From: Holophagales bacterium
Lineage (GTDB): Bacteria > Acidobacteriota > Thermoanaerobaculia > UBA5066
Direction of reading: 5' to 3'
Assembly (NCBI GenBank): GCA_016719485.1
Contig: JADJZB010000025.1
Span: forward strand, 1-64,000
DNA length: 64,000 nucleotides
Position numbers and translations under genes: made by a program. The notes beneath the pieces were generated by a model, which was given only the letters and a program-made list of their open reading frames with translations, did not search any database and was not told where the DNA came from. Shown piece after piece: positions 34,930 through 44,124 of the stretch. Numbering within the stretch: position 1 is the first letter of the stretch; each line of letters begins with the position of its first letter.

Positions 34930-37585
34930 ATGCGTTTCGACTCCCTCCGCCCCCGACTCGAGCCCTTCCTTCTTCGCGTGGAGCGCCCCGGGCGCTACCT
35001 CGGCCTGGAACGCAACGTCGTCCGCAAGGACCTCGCCGCCTCCGAGCTCACGCTCTGCCTCGCCTTCCCCGACGCCTACGAGATCGGGATGAGCCACACC
35101 GGTACGAAGATCCTCTACGAGATCGTGAACCGCCGGGAGGGCTTCGCCTGCGAGCGCAGCTACGCGCCGTGGGTCGACCTCGAGGAGGTGATGCGGCGGG
35201 AGGCGATCCCGCTCTTTTCCATCGAGTCGTGCGCCCCCGTGCGCGATTTCGACGTCGTCGGCTTTTCCCTGCAGAGCGAGCTGAACTACACCAACGTGCC
35301 GAACATGCTCGACCTCGCGGGGATTCCCGTCCTGGCGGCCGACCGCTCAGACGGCGATCCGGTCGTCATCGGCGGCGGGCCGTGCGTCGCGAACCCCGAG
35401 CCGGTGGCCGACTTCTTCGACGTCTTCCTGATCGGCGACGCCGAGGAAGCGCTCGGCGTCTTCCTCGACGCGGTGAAGGCGACCCGGCGCCTGCCGCGCC
35501 GCGAAAGGCTCCTCGCCTTCGCGGCCTGCCCCGGCATCTACGTTCCATCCCTCTACGACGTGACCTACGACGGAGTGGACGGCGGCGGCGACCGCGTCGT
35601 CTCGTACGTCGCGAACGCGCCCGGAGTCCCCGAGCGGGCCAAGCGGGTCTGGGTCGAGAAGCTCGACCCGGCGGTCTACCCCGACAAGCCGATGGTCCCG
35701 TCCGTCGACATCGTCCAGGACCGCCTCGGCCTCGAGATCATGCGCGGCTGCACGCAGGGGTGCCGCTTCTGCCAGGCGGGCTACTGGTACCGCCCGGTGC
35801 GCGAGCTCGACCCCGCCGACGTCGCCCGGATGACGAAGGCGTTCATCGACGAGGCGGGCTGGTCCGAGGTCGGCCTCCTCTCCCTCTCCTCGGCCGACTA
35901 CTCGCAGATCGAGCCGCTCGTCGCGTGCCTCGCGCCGGAGCTCGCGAAGACGAAGGTCTCCATCTCGCTCCCGTCGCTGCGCGCCGAGGCGTTCTCGGTC
36001 GCTCTCGCCGACGCCGTCTCGGAGGTGAGGAAGTCGGGCTTCACGTTCGCCCCCGAGACCGGCTCCGACCGTCTCCGGCGCGTCATCAACAAGACGTTCA
36101 CGAACGACGACATGGTGAAGGCCGCGGGCGTCGCCTTCGAGCGTGGATGGGACCTCATCAAGGTCTACACGATGATCGGCCTCCCCTCCGAGACGACCGC
36201 CGACCTCGACGACCTCGTGACGCTCGTGGCGAACATCCTCGCAGAAGGGCGGAAGAAGGGCGTTCGGGCAACGGTCCACGTCTCCATCGGCTCCTACGTC
36301 CCGAAGAGCTTCACGCCGTTCCAGTGGTCCGCGTTCGACGGCGTCGATGCGCTGACGGAGAAGCTCGCCTACCTGAGAGAGAAGTTCCGCCCCGTCCGGG
36401 GAGCGAAGCTGAAGTGGCACGAGCCGAAGGAGGCCGAGATCGAGGCCATGCTCTCGCTCGGCGACCGGCGGATGTCGAAGGCCCTCCTCGAGGTCTGGAA
36501 GAGGGGCGGCAAGTTCGACGGCTGGTCGGAGCACTTCTCCTGGCAGCGCTGGACCGAGGCGCTCGAGGCCGCGGGGATCCCGAAGGCGCGCCACCTCCGC
36601 GAGAAGGACCTGAAGGAGACGCTCCCCTGGGACGTCGTCGACGCCTCGATCCGCAAGCCCTTCCTGGTCGTCGAGTGGAAGAAGGCCCTCCAGGAGATGG
36701 CGACCGACGACTGCAAGTGGGGACACTGTTATGCCTGCGGCGTGCCCGGCAACGGCGAGGACACCGTCCTCGCGAGCGGCATGCCCGAGACGTTCTCCTT
36801 TGCGCTGCCGTCGCGGCCTGGAACCCCGGGTCCCGGGGCTCCGCGGCCGTGGCCCCGGCGGCCCCTTCCTGCCGCCGGCGTCGCGAGCGGCGTCGCCGAC
36901 GCACGGGACGAGGGGCGCGGCTCGGCGTACGCCGACAAGGCGAAGGGGGCGGCCTACCGGATGAAGGCGACGCCCGACCTCCTGCCGCTCCGCGAGCGGC
37001 GGAGGCACCGCGGAGGCGCGAGCGAGAGCGCGGCGATCGCCAAGACGTGGCGCGTCTCCTTCGAGAAGCTCGGCGACGCCCGCTACCTCTCGCACCGCAA
37101 CGTCATGGACATCCTCGAGCGGGCGCTGCGGGCCGCGCGCGTCCCCGTCCGCTACACGGAGGGCTTCAACCCGCACCTGCGGCTGTCGATGGGGCCGGCG
37201 CTCCCGCTCGGCCAGGAGTCGCGGCACGAGCTCTTCGACCTCGACGTCGTCGACACCCTCGCACCGGAGTTCCTCGCCGCCGTCAACGAACGCCTTCCTC
37301 CCGGGATGCGGCTCCTCGGCTGGACCGAGCTGCCCGCCGGCGCGCGCTCCCTCGGCAAGGCCGCGACCGAGGCCGTCTACCGCTTCACGATGCCGAACGG
37401 AGACGAGATGACGCAGCGCCTCCTCCTCGCGGGAGAGGGCGCCACGACGCCGAAACGCTTCATCGAGACGACGTGGGGCCTCGCCCCCGAGGACCAGCAC
37501 GTCATCCGCGTCGTCCGCGAGGAGACGGTCCTCCGGCCTGCCCGGCCCGGCGGCCGCGCCGCATGCCGCTGTGGGCGGCGGATGA
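34930..37585 (+). CDS. B12-binding-domain radical SAM protein fused to DUF2344 (TIGR03960/TIGR03936 type)
   Basis: About 880 residues. The N-terminal cobalamin-like domain (FPDAYEIGMSHTGTKILYEI, VVIGGGPCVANPEPVADFFD) precedes a radical SAM core with RGCTQGCRFCQ (Cys 274, 278, 281), FAPETGSDRLRRVINKT and KVYTMIGLPSET. A Cys cluster CKWGHCYACGVPG follows. After a Pro/Arg-rich linker comes DUF2344 (VSFEKLGDARYLSHRNVMDILERAL, YTEGFNPHLRLSMGPALPLG). Such fusions are widespread and often near rng/rplU; the reaction is not known. The open frame runs past 37585 into the next gene without a stop. A TGA at 37583 in the +1 frame is the probable true end, with a frameshift nearby. Confidence 0.88.
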
Positions 37586-37612
37586 AGCGCGGCGGCCGGC
37601 CTTCTGCGCCGG

Positions 37613-39038
37613 ATGCGCTCCGGCGTCGTCGCCTCGCGCCGCTCGCGTCGGTCGCCCTGCCTCGAGGCGTGCCTGGCCGGAGATCGCCGCGCCGGCCTAC
37701 TTCGCCCACGGGGGCGCCTCTACGACCAGATCTTCTTTCCACACACGCCGCTCCTGATCCTCATCACGGCCGCGGGGGGCGCGCTCGTCGGCTTCGGACC
37801 AATCCTCTTCGCCTCGCTCGTGGGGCTATCCCTCGCCTCGACGGCGGCTCTCGTCGTCCTCGGGAACAGGCCGGGACGGGCGGCTCGAGAGCCGGTCATC
37901 GCGGCGGTGGCAGCGGTCCCTCTGCTCGCCCTCGGCATCGTCTACTTCGACGGTCCGGCCCTCTGGCCCGATCCATTCATGGCGCCCATCCTCCTCGGCG
38001 GCGTCCTCCTCCTCGAGCGCTTCGAGCGCCGGGGGCGCAGGACCGACCTCGTCGCCGGCGGCATCCTCCTCGGGCTCGCGGTCCTCGTGAAGCAGACCTC
38101 AGCGTGGGTCTCCCTCGCCGCCCTCGCGTGGGTCCTCCTGAGGAGCCGCTGGCGCTCGCCCGGGACGGTCGCGCTGCTCGCAATCGCGATCTGCGCCCCC
38201 TACGGTGTCTTCGCGGCCGGATGGGCGGCGGTCTTCGGGACCGTCGAGCACGTCCGCTGGACGCTCCTCGTCCCGATCCAGATGGGAAGGGCGAAGGACA
38301 ACCTGAATCCGATCAGCCTCGAGGTCCTCCATGAAGCCGTCGCACCGTTGCTCGGGGTTCCCGCCCTCCTCCTCGCGCGCATGTCCCTCCCGCGCCGCGG
38401 CCGGCTTCGGTCCCCTCTTCCGTGGCTCGTCGTCGGCTGTTTCGGGATGAGCTACCCGAGGGCCGACCTCCTTCACCTGTCGGCGACCCTGGGCCTCGCG
38501 ACTCTCGCTACCGTCCGGGCGTTCCGCGTGCTGCGAGTCACGTTCGCCCGACGGCGGGCTCGGCCGGGTCCGGTCCTGACGCTCGCGACGACGAGCGTCG
38601 CCGCGGCGCTCGTCGTCGTCTCCGCGGGCGTCGCGTTCTTCGGCGCAGGACCGCTCGCCCTCTCGCAGGTCGGTGCGCCGACGAGGTTCTGGAACGACGA
38701 GATCGGACGCGAGTTCGACGCGATCGTGGCCCGGAGGGTCTCCGGGGGATTCCCTCGTCCTCTTCAACGTTCCCTACGACACGCTCTACGTCAGGAGCCG
38801 GACGGCGCTGCCAGGGGGGGTCTACGTGAACACGTACCTCTGGGACTGCGTGAACAAGGAGGGTGCCGACGGCCGTGTCGTCGAAGCGATTGCCAGCGCG
38901 CCCGGGACGATGATCCTCTTCCGCGACACCGAGGACCCCTCGATTCGAGGGACGGCTATCTACCAGTTTCTTCAGACCCATACGGAGATCGTCGAGATCC
39001 TCGACGATCGGACGAGCTGGCGGAGAGTCGCTCCCTGA
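37613..39038 (+). pseudogene. GT39/PMT-like membrane glycosyltransferase, frameshifted and 5'-unclear
   Basis: A multi-pass protein of the dolichyl/polyprenyl-phosphate mannosyltransferase-like group. The readable body starts at GRLYDQIFFPHTPLLILI, the usual end of the first outer loop. The catalytic Asp/Glu before it is seen only as EIAAPAYFAHGG in another frame. Helices include GPILFASLVGLSLASTAALVV, VIAAVAAVPLLALGIVYF and TVALLAIAICAPYGVFAAGW. The C-terminal domain (SLVLFNVPYDTLYVRSRT to DDRTSWRRVAP) is in a different frame after an indel at the G run near 38743. The first about 40 codons cannot be fixed. It is probably intact in the organism and would glycosylate a lipid or surface polymer. 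Confidence 0.7.
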
Positions 39039-39171
39039 CCCGCCCGGGGAAGCGCTTCGAGGACGGTCTTCCTTTCGCGGGGCGGCTCGGGCTGCTTCGT
39101 ACCCTGATGCCTCGCGCTGCACCTTTCGGCGCGGGCTTCGAGATCTCCCGCCCCCCCGTCCCCGGGCCGCG

Positions 39172-39177
39172 TAGCAT
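39172..39177 (+). promoter_or_regulatory. -10 box TAGCAT, leaderless-type, for the QueD-like gene
   Basis: TAGCAT followed by six bases (CTCGTC) and the ATG at 39184. Confidence 0.5.
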
Positions 39178-39183
39178 CTCGTC

Positions 39184-39558
39184 ATGCCCTTCACCATCCG
39201 CTGCCATGCGACCTTCGAGGCCGCCCACCACCTGCGCGACTACGTGGGCGGGCCGGAGCCCGTCCACGGCCACTCCTGGAAGATCGAGGTCGCCCTCGGG
39301 ACCGACGCGCTCGGCGCGTACGACCTCTCCGTCGACTTCGTTCCGACCGAGCGGCTCGTGCGGGAGCTCGCCGCGCGCCTCCACGACCGCGACATCAACT
39401 CCGTGCCGCCGTTCGACGGGAAGAACCCGAGCGCCGAGAACGTCGCCCTCTGGGTGGCGGACGAGATCCGCGCTTCCGGCCACCTGAAGGACGGAGCGCG
39501 CCTCGAGGAGGTGACGGTGTGGGAGGGGCCGAGGAACTCGGTGACCTGGAGACCCTGA
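39184..39558 (+). CDS. queD: 6-pyruvoyl-tetrahydropterin synthase / QueD family protein
   Basis: 124 residues. T-fold enzyme; QueD makes 6-carboxy-tetrahydropterin for queuosine and related 7-deazaguanines, while PTPS paralogs act in pterin synthesis. Zinc ligands are the His residues in FEAAHHL and VHGHSW. The conserved YDLSVDFVPTERLV and LPLNDIN-like segment (here DRDINSVPPFDGKNPSAENVALW) and the acid in TVWEGPRNSV are present. The usual Cys nucleophile near residue 25-30 is not evident (the stretch reads RDYVGGPEP), so a PTPS variant is possible. No queC, queE or queF in the window. Confidence 0.85.
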   Translation: MPFTIRCHATFEAAHHLRDYVGGPEPVHGHSWKIEVALGTDALGAYDLSVDFVPTERLVRELAARLHDRDINSVPPFDGKNPSAENVALWVADEIRASGHLKDGARLEEVTVWEGPRNSVTWRP

Positions 39559-39611
39559 GCAGACGGACCCGGGCGTTCGACCGGCGCCGATGGCGCGGTC
39601 TCCGGCGCCCG

Positions 39612-39640
39612 GGTGGGCGGGACGTTTCGCCCCGCCCACC
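39612..39640. terminator. Hairpin between convergent QueD and Tes-like genes
   Basis: GGTGGGCGGG pairs with CCCGCCCACC (10 bp, 9-base loop), 12 bases from the Tes-like stop. It probably ends both transcripts. Confidence 0.55.
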
Positions 39641-39651
39641 TTCCTGAAGCC

Positions 39652-41526
39652 CTACTTGCCCGCAGCCGTCCCGAACGACGGCAAGGCCATCCCGACGCCC
39701 AGCTTCGCGGCCTGGGGCAGCTCTTCCGGCGCGGTCGCTGGCTTTGGCCGGTACGTCGGCAGAGGAACCGCCTTGCCCCCGGCGTAGATCGGGTGCCGCC
39801 CCTTGTCGCGGTACCAGTCGGCGAGCGTGGCCGTCTGGTGCATCTCCTCGATGATCTGCCTCCACCCGGCGCCCGTGTTGTAGGCGCAGAAGGAGATCTC
39901 GCCGAGCTGCGTGCCGTACGGGATGATGCACATCTCGGTGCGGCGGAAGTCGTAGTTGAAGAGGTCCTGGAACCACATTCCGGCCACGAGGAGGACGCGC
40001 CACGGGTAGCGCCCCTCCTTCGCGATCCCCATCGACTTGCCGGTGTGGCCGTCCATGATCTTCAGCGTCTCGAGGACACCGAGGTTCCTCGGCACGCCCG
40101 CGGGCCGGATGTTGCGCGCCGTGGCGAGGGCCGCCTGCAGGACCGTGAGGAAGCGCCCGCGCGCCGCGTCCGTGATGACGGTCAGGTCGCGCAGGAGCTG
40201 GTCGACGTCGAGGAGCTGGGTGACCGGGACCGCGTCGCCCGTCTTCTCGTGGACGAGGACCATCGTCGCGATGCCGCAGTTCGGGTGGCAGCCGCACTTC
40301 AGCGAGCCCCACTCGGCCTCGAGGCCGCCGAGGAGGTCGCGCAGGTCGGAGAACGGACCCGAAGCCGAGAGCGGGAACCAGTCGCGCATCGGCTCGCCGA
40401 GCCCGGCCTGGGTCTTCACGTCGCTGGCCAGGTGCGAGAGCGTGTAGCGCTGCTTCTTCCGCGTCTCGTCGTCGATCTCCTCGTCGCGGCCCGTGAAGGA
40501 GACGGGCTGGAACGAGAGGGCGTTGATCTTGTCGATGTTCTTGATCGCGAACCGGATGATGTCGCCGACCTGGCCGTTGTTGACCGAGTTGACGATCGTG
40601 ATGACGAGCGTCACGTCGACGCCGGCGGCCTTGAGGTTCTCGAGGGCGCGCAGCTTGACGTCGTAGAGGTTGTCGACGCCCCGGTGCTGGTTGTGCTCGT
40701 TCCCCACCCCGTCGAACTGGAGGTAGACGAGGCGCAGACCCGCTTCGGCCGCCGCCTTCGCGAACTCCGGCTCCTGCGCGAAGCGGATACCGTTGGAGGC
40801 GCACTGGGCGGCGAAGTAGCCGATCTCCTTCGAGTAGCGGATCGCCTGCAGAAAGTAGGGAGAGAGGGTCGGCTCGCCGCCGGAGAACTGGACCGAGACC
40901 TGCCTCTTCGGCTTGATGGAGACCGCGTTGTCGAGGATCTGCTTCAGGTCGTCCCAGGTCAGCTCGTGGACGTAGCCGACCTGGTTGGCGTCCATGAAGC
41001 AGGGGTTGCACATCATGTTGCAGCGATTCGTCAGGTCGACGGTGAGGACCGCGCCGCGGCCGTAGCGGATCGACGACGAGCCGTGCTCGTGGAGCTTGTC
41101 CTTGCCGATCTTCACGTCCCGCCCGAAGAAGTTCCCCTCGAGCCGGCGGTAGAAGTCGATGTCACTCGACATCAGGTCCTCGAACGTGCCGTGCTTCGGG
41201 CACGTCTTGACCATCCAGATCTCCTGCCCTCGCTGGACGATGTCGGCCGGGATCTCGCCCGGGTGGCCGTCGATCAGGGCGCGCAGGTCTTCCTGGCCCT
41301 TCACGATGGCGTCGCGCACCTCGCGCGTGCAGACCGGGCAGAGGGAATCGGTTCTCCTCGGGAAGCCGAGCGGCGGCTTGCTGCGCTCGTGGCTTTTCGG
41401 CAGCGGCTCGGGCGACCACGCCGGCTGGAAGGAGCGGGCCGGCACCTTCCGGTTGGCCCACTGGAACCCCCTCCAGGCGACGTCCGCGGTTCCCCGCACC
41501 GCCGAATAGAAAGCCTCACGCATCAT
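39652..41526 (-). CDS. Radical SAM protein of the tetraether synthase (Tes / MJ0619) type
   Basis: 624 residues. An N-terminal metal-binding part has CPVC (Cys 63, 66) and a later KTCPKHG. The radical SAM core reads VDLTNRCNMMCNPCFMDANQ with CxxxCxxC at Cys 169, 173 and 176. VQFSGGEPTLSPYFL, YLQFDGVG and ITIVNSVNNGQVGDIIRFA follow. A second Cys group, KCGCHPNCGIATM, and a distal EMCIIPYGTQLGEISFCAYN probably bind auxiliary clusters. This order matches archaeal Tes, which joins lipid tails into membrane-spanning tetraethers, and bacterial relatives proposed for iso-diabolic acid or GDGT-like lipids in Acidobacteriota. Start ATG-ATG at 41526. It is not clearly in an operon. The substrate is inferred from family only. 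Confidence 0.85.
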   Translation of the reverse strand: MMREAFYSAVRGTADVAWRGFQWANRKVPARSFQPAWSPEPLPKSHERSKPPLGFPRRTDSLCPVCTREVRDAIVKGQEDLRALIDGHPGEIPADIVQRGQEIWMVKTCPKHGTFEDLMSSDIDFYRRLEGNFFGRDVKIGKDKLHEHGSSSIRYGRGAVLTVDLTNRCNMMCNPCFMDANQVGYVHELTWDDLKQILDNAVSIKPKRQVSVQFSGGEPTLSPYFLQAIRYSKEIGYFAAQCASNGIRFAQEPEFAKAAAEAGLRLVYLQFDGVGNEHNQHRGVDNLYDVKLRALENLKAAGVDVTLVITIVNSVNNGQVGDIIRFAIKNIDKINALSFQPVSFTGRDEEIDDETRKKQRYTLSHLASDVKTQAGLGEPMRDWFPLSASGPFSDLRDLLGGLEAEWGSLKCGCHPNCGIATMVLVHEKTGDAVPVTQLLDVDQLLRDLTVITDAARGRFLTVLQAALATARNIRPAGVPRNLGVLETLKIMDGHTGKSMGIAKEGRYPWRVLLVAGMWFQDLFNYDFRRTEMCIIPYGTQLGEISFCAYNTGAGWRQIIEEMHQTATLADWYRDKGRHPIYAGGKAVPLPTYRPKPATAPEELPQAAKLGVGMALPSFGTAAGK

Positions 41527-41621
41527 CTCGGGTCCTCCATCAAGAGCGGCACGGGGCGCGCCTCCCAAGAGTCGCCCGCCGTCTCGAATATATAGCCTGG
41601 CAGAATACCATTCCGCCCCCG

Positions 41622-42740
41622 TCAGGCTCCCATTCGACCTGGCGAGAACGGAGCCGCCGCCAGGGGAGGGGTCTGCCCCGTGACGAGGTCGGCCGCCACG
41701 GCTGCCGCCGCAGGCGTCAGGAGCAGCTCGTCCGGCCCCCAGCCCGCCACCACGAAGAGGCCGGGAGTGGACGTCTCGCCGACGACGGGAAGTCGATCGG
41801 GCGCCGAAAACTCGCGGCCCGCCCCCGTCTCGACGAACGTCCAGCCCGAGGATGCCGGGACGAGGCGCTGGACCTCCGTCAGGAGCGCCGCCAGCGAGCC
41901 CGCGCCCGGACATCCCGCTCCGGGGAGCGGCTCCGGCCGTCCCAGCGCGAGGATCGAGCCGTCGCGACGGGGGACCAGGGAGACCCCCCGCGAACGCAGG
42001 AGCCGCGTCGGCCGATCGGGATCGCGCGTGGCGTCCAGCCGCAGCCACGGCCGCACGAAGCCGGCGAACCGGACGTGCGCGGTTCCACCCACCCGGCCCG
42101 GCCCCGCCCGGTCCGCGAGAACGACGGACTCGGCCGGGAGGTGCCCGGCCGCCGTCTCGAGGCCGGAGACCCGCCCGGCCGAAAGGGTCACCCCCAGCGC
42201 GGCGTTCCCCTCGTGGACCCTCACGCCCGCGGCGCGCGCCGCCAGCACGACGGCCCGCCCCACCCGACCGGCCCTCGCCACGCCGTCGCGCGGAAAGGAG
42301 AACGCGGCCTGGACCGACGCCGCGAGCGCGGGCTCCCGCCCACGCGCCTCGTCGGGCTCGAGCACCTCGAAGTGGATCCCCCGGGACCGCTGTGCATCGA
42401 GGGCGCGGTCCAGGAGGACTTCCTCGGCGTCGTCGAGGGCCACGGTCATCGCGCCGCGCTCGTCGTATTCGCAGGGCAGTCCCGTTTCCTCCTCCAGGGC
42501 CGAGAGCCAGTCGGAGAAGAGGTGCCGGGAGAGGAGCGCGAGGTCGGCGAGCGCCTCGGGCACGGCCTCCACCGTCGCCTGGGCCGCCACCGGGCCCCCG
42601 GGCGCCGACGGAAGCCCGGCCCGGATGCCGGCCAGAAGGTCGACCGTCAGGTCCCGCCGGGCGAGGTCCAGGGCGAGGGCCGCCGCCGCGATACCGCCGC
42701 CGGCGACGACGACGTCCGCCGGCGCGAGGCCGCGCGTCAA
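41622..42740 (-). CDS. FAD-dependent amine/glycine oxidase-like protein (DAO family)
   Basis: 372 residues. Rossmann start VVVAGGGIAAAALALDLARR, although the usual acidic residue end is less clear. SFPRDGVARAGRVGRAVVLAARAAGVRVHEG is the DAO substrate/FAD region, and SAPDRLPVVGETSTPGLFVVAGWGPDELLLTPAAA is the C-terminal FAD motif of the ThiO/glycine-oxidase group. Start TTG at 42740 overlaps the stop of the EcsC-like gene (TTGA). No thiG or thiS is nearby, so a thiamine role is not shown. It could oxidise another amino acid or amine. Confidence 0.78.
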   Translation of the reverse strand: MTRGLAPADVVVAGGGIAAAALALDLARRDLTVDLLAGIRAGLPSAPGGPVAAQATVEAVPEALADLALLSRHLFSDWLSALEEETGLPCEYDERGAMTVALDDAEEVLLDRALDAQRSRGIHFEVLEPDEARGREPALAASVQAAFSFPRDGVARAGRVGRAVVLAARAAGVRVHEGNAALGVTLSAGRVSGLETAAGHLPAESVVLADRAGPGRVGGTAHVRFAGFVRPWLRLDATRDPDRPTRLLRSRGVSLVPRRDGSILALGRPEPLPGAGCPGAGSLAALLTEVQRLVPASSGWTFVETGAGREFSAPDRLPVVGETSTPGLFVVAGWGPDELLLTPAAAAVAADLVTGQTPPLAAAPFSPGRMGA

Positions 42741-43336
42741 GCGATCCGCCCCGCGGCGTCGAGAACCGGTCCGCTGCCCGGGATCTCCGGCGGGCCCCAC
42801 CTGCGCTCCACGCGGGCGACGACCGCCCGGCCCACCGCCTGCACGACGCCGTAGTTGAGGGCCGCCGACGCCACGACACCGAGGAGCGGTACGAAGTGCG
42901 CGAAGGAGCGGCCGAGGGCCCTCGCGGCGAGCTTCTTCGCGAGCTCCTCGGCGAGCCTCACCGTGAGCCGGCGCCCCACCGAGAGGCCCGCGCCGGACGC
43001 GAGGCCGGCGACGATCTCCAGCGCCCGCTCCTCCGGTTCGAGCTCCCCGCCGTAGAGAAGGTGCAGCCCCACGATCATCCGGCTCTGCAGGACGATGAGC
43101 GCCGCCAGCTCGGGCGCGGTCGCGACGGCGGCCGCCCAGCCGGGGGGTGCGCTCGAGGCCGCGCCGACGAGGGCTGCCTTGCGCGCGGTCGCGTCGACCA
43201 TCAACAGGGCCTTGCGCCGGGTGGGGAGCCCCTCGTGGCGCAGCGCGAAGACCCGGACGTCCTCGCTGATCCGTTCGACGTCGAGGTCCGTGGAGGCGCG
43301 CTTCACGAGGGCGAGGAACGTGTCGGCGATCTTCAT
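42737..43336 (-). CDS. EcsC family protein
   Basis: 199 residues. EcsC-like features are helices LMVDATARKAALVGAASSAPPGWAAAVATAPELAALIVLQSRMIVGLHLLYG and LGRSFAHFVPLLGVVASAALNYGVVQAVG, amphipathic to hydrophobic, suggesting membrane association. The family is named after a Bacillus gene near an ABC exporter but has no known activity. It overlaps the flavoprotein gene downstream. Divergent from the cyclophilin gene across 89 bases. Confidence 0.72.
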   Translation of the reverse strand: MKIADTFLALVKRASTDLDVERISEDVRVFALRHEGLPTRRKALLMVDATARKAALVGAASSAPPGWAAAVATAPELAALIVLQSRMIVGLHLLYGGELEPEERALEIVAGLASGAGLSVGRRLTVRLAEELAKKLAARALGRSFAHFVPLLGVVASAALNYGVVQAVGRAVVARVERRWGPPEIPGSGPVLDAAGRIA

Positions 43337-43425
43337 GGCGGCTCCGCCGAAGGTATCATCCGGCCGCCCGGCTGCCGGAACAAGGCGGCACCGGCGAATC
43401 GCGCCGGATGGAGAAGGAGGTCCCC

Positions 43426-44124
43426 GTGCTCGCGAATCGACACGTCCGTTTCGCCTTCGCCCTCTGGATGGGTCTCGCGCTCGCGGGGGCATTCAGCGTC
43501 CCGGCCGAGGCCGCCGCCGCCCAGCAGAAGAAGGCCGCCCCGAAGAAGAAGGAGAAAAAGGTGTCGTCCAAGCCCCGCGACTACGCGAAGACCCTCGCGG
43601 TCCTGAAGACCTCCCAGGGAGACGTGACGATCCGGTTCTTCAACGAAAAGGCCCCCGGCCACGTGAAGAACTTCGTCGACCTCGCTGCCGCCGGCTTCTA
43701 CGACGGGACGCTCTTCCATCGCGTGATCCCCGACTTCATGGTCCAGGGGGGCGACCCCTTCACGAAGGACCCCTCCAAGGACGCTCTCTTCGGAACCGGC
43801 GGCAACACCGACAAGGCCGGCAAGCCCCTGAACGTCAAGGCCGAGTTCAACGACACGAGCCACAAGCGGGGCGTCCTCTCGATGGCCCGCGCGAGCGACC
43901 CCGACTCGGCGTCGTCCCAGTTCTTCATCGTCGTGAAGGACTCGCCGTTCCTGGACCGGCAGTACACCGTCTTCGGCGAGGTCGTGAAGGGGATGGACGT
44001 CGTCGACCGGATCGTCACCGAGTCGAATGCCGACACGTCCGACCCGCGCAGCGGCGGGAAGCCCCGCGCGTACCAGAAAATCCTGAAGGTCGAGCTCGTC
44101 GAGCAGACCCCCGACAAGGCGTGA
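43426..44124 (+). CDS. Exported peptidyl-prolyl cis-trans isomerase, cyclophilin type
   Basis: 232 residues with a signal peptide (FAFALWMGLALAGAFSVPAEA) and a Lys-rich linker. The cyclophilin core is VLKTSQGDVTIRFFNEKAPGHVKNFVDLAAAGFYDGTLFHRVIPDFMVQGGDP (Arg in FHRVI and Phe-Met-x-Gln-Gly are catalytic), then GVLSMARASDPDSASSQFFIV and YTVFGEVVKGMDVVD. It folds periplasmic or outer-membrane proteins. The start is GTG at 43426 because AAGGAGG lies five bases before it; the ATG at 43408 overlaps that site. It is coupled to the following kinase gene by a GTGA overlap. Confidence 0.92.
   Translation: MLANRHVRFAFALWMGLALAGAFSVPAEAAAAQQKKAAPKKKEKKVSSKPRDYAKTLAVLKTSQGDVTIRFFNEKAPGHVKNFVDLAAAGFYDGTLFHRVIPDFMVQGGDPFTKDPSKDALFGTGGNTDKAGKPLNVKAEFNDTSHKRGVLSMARASDPDSASSQFFIVVKDSPFLDRQYTVFGEVVKGMDVVDRIVTESNADTSDPRSGGKPRAYQKILKVELVEQTPDKA

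Noticed and set aside
34738..34930. Small gene or riboswitch upstream of the B12-binding radical SAM gene
   Set aside because: The gap has no cobalamin-riboswitch B12 box and no supported short ORF.
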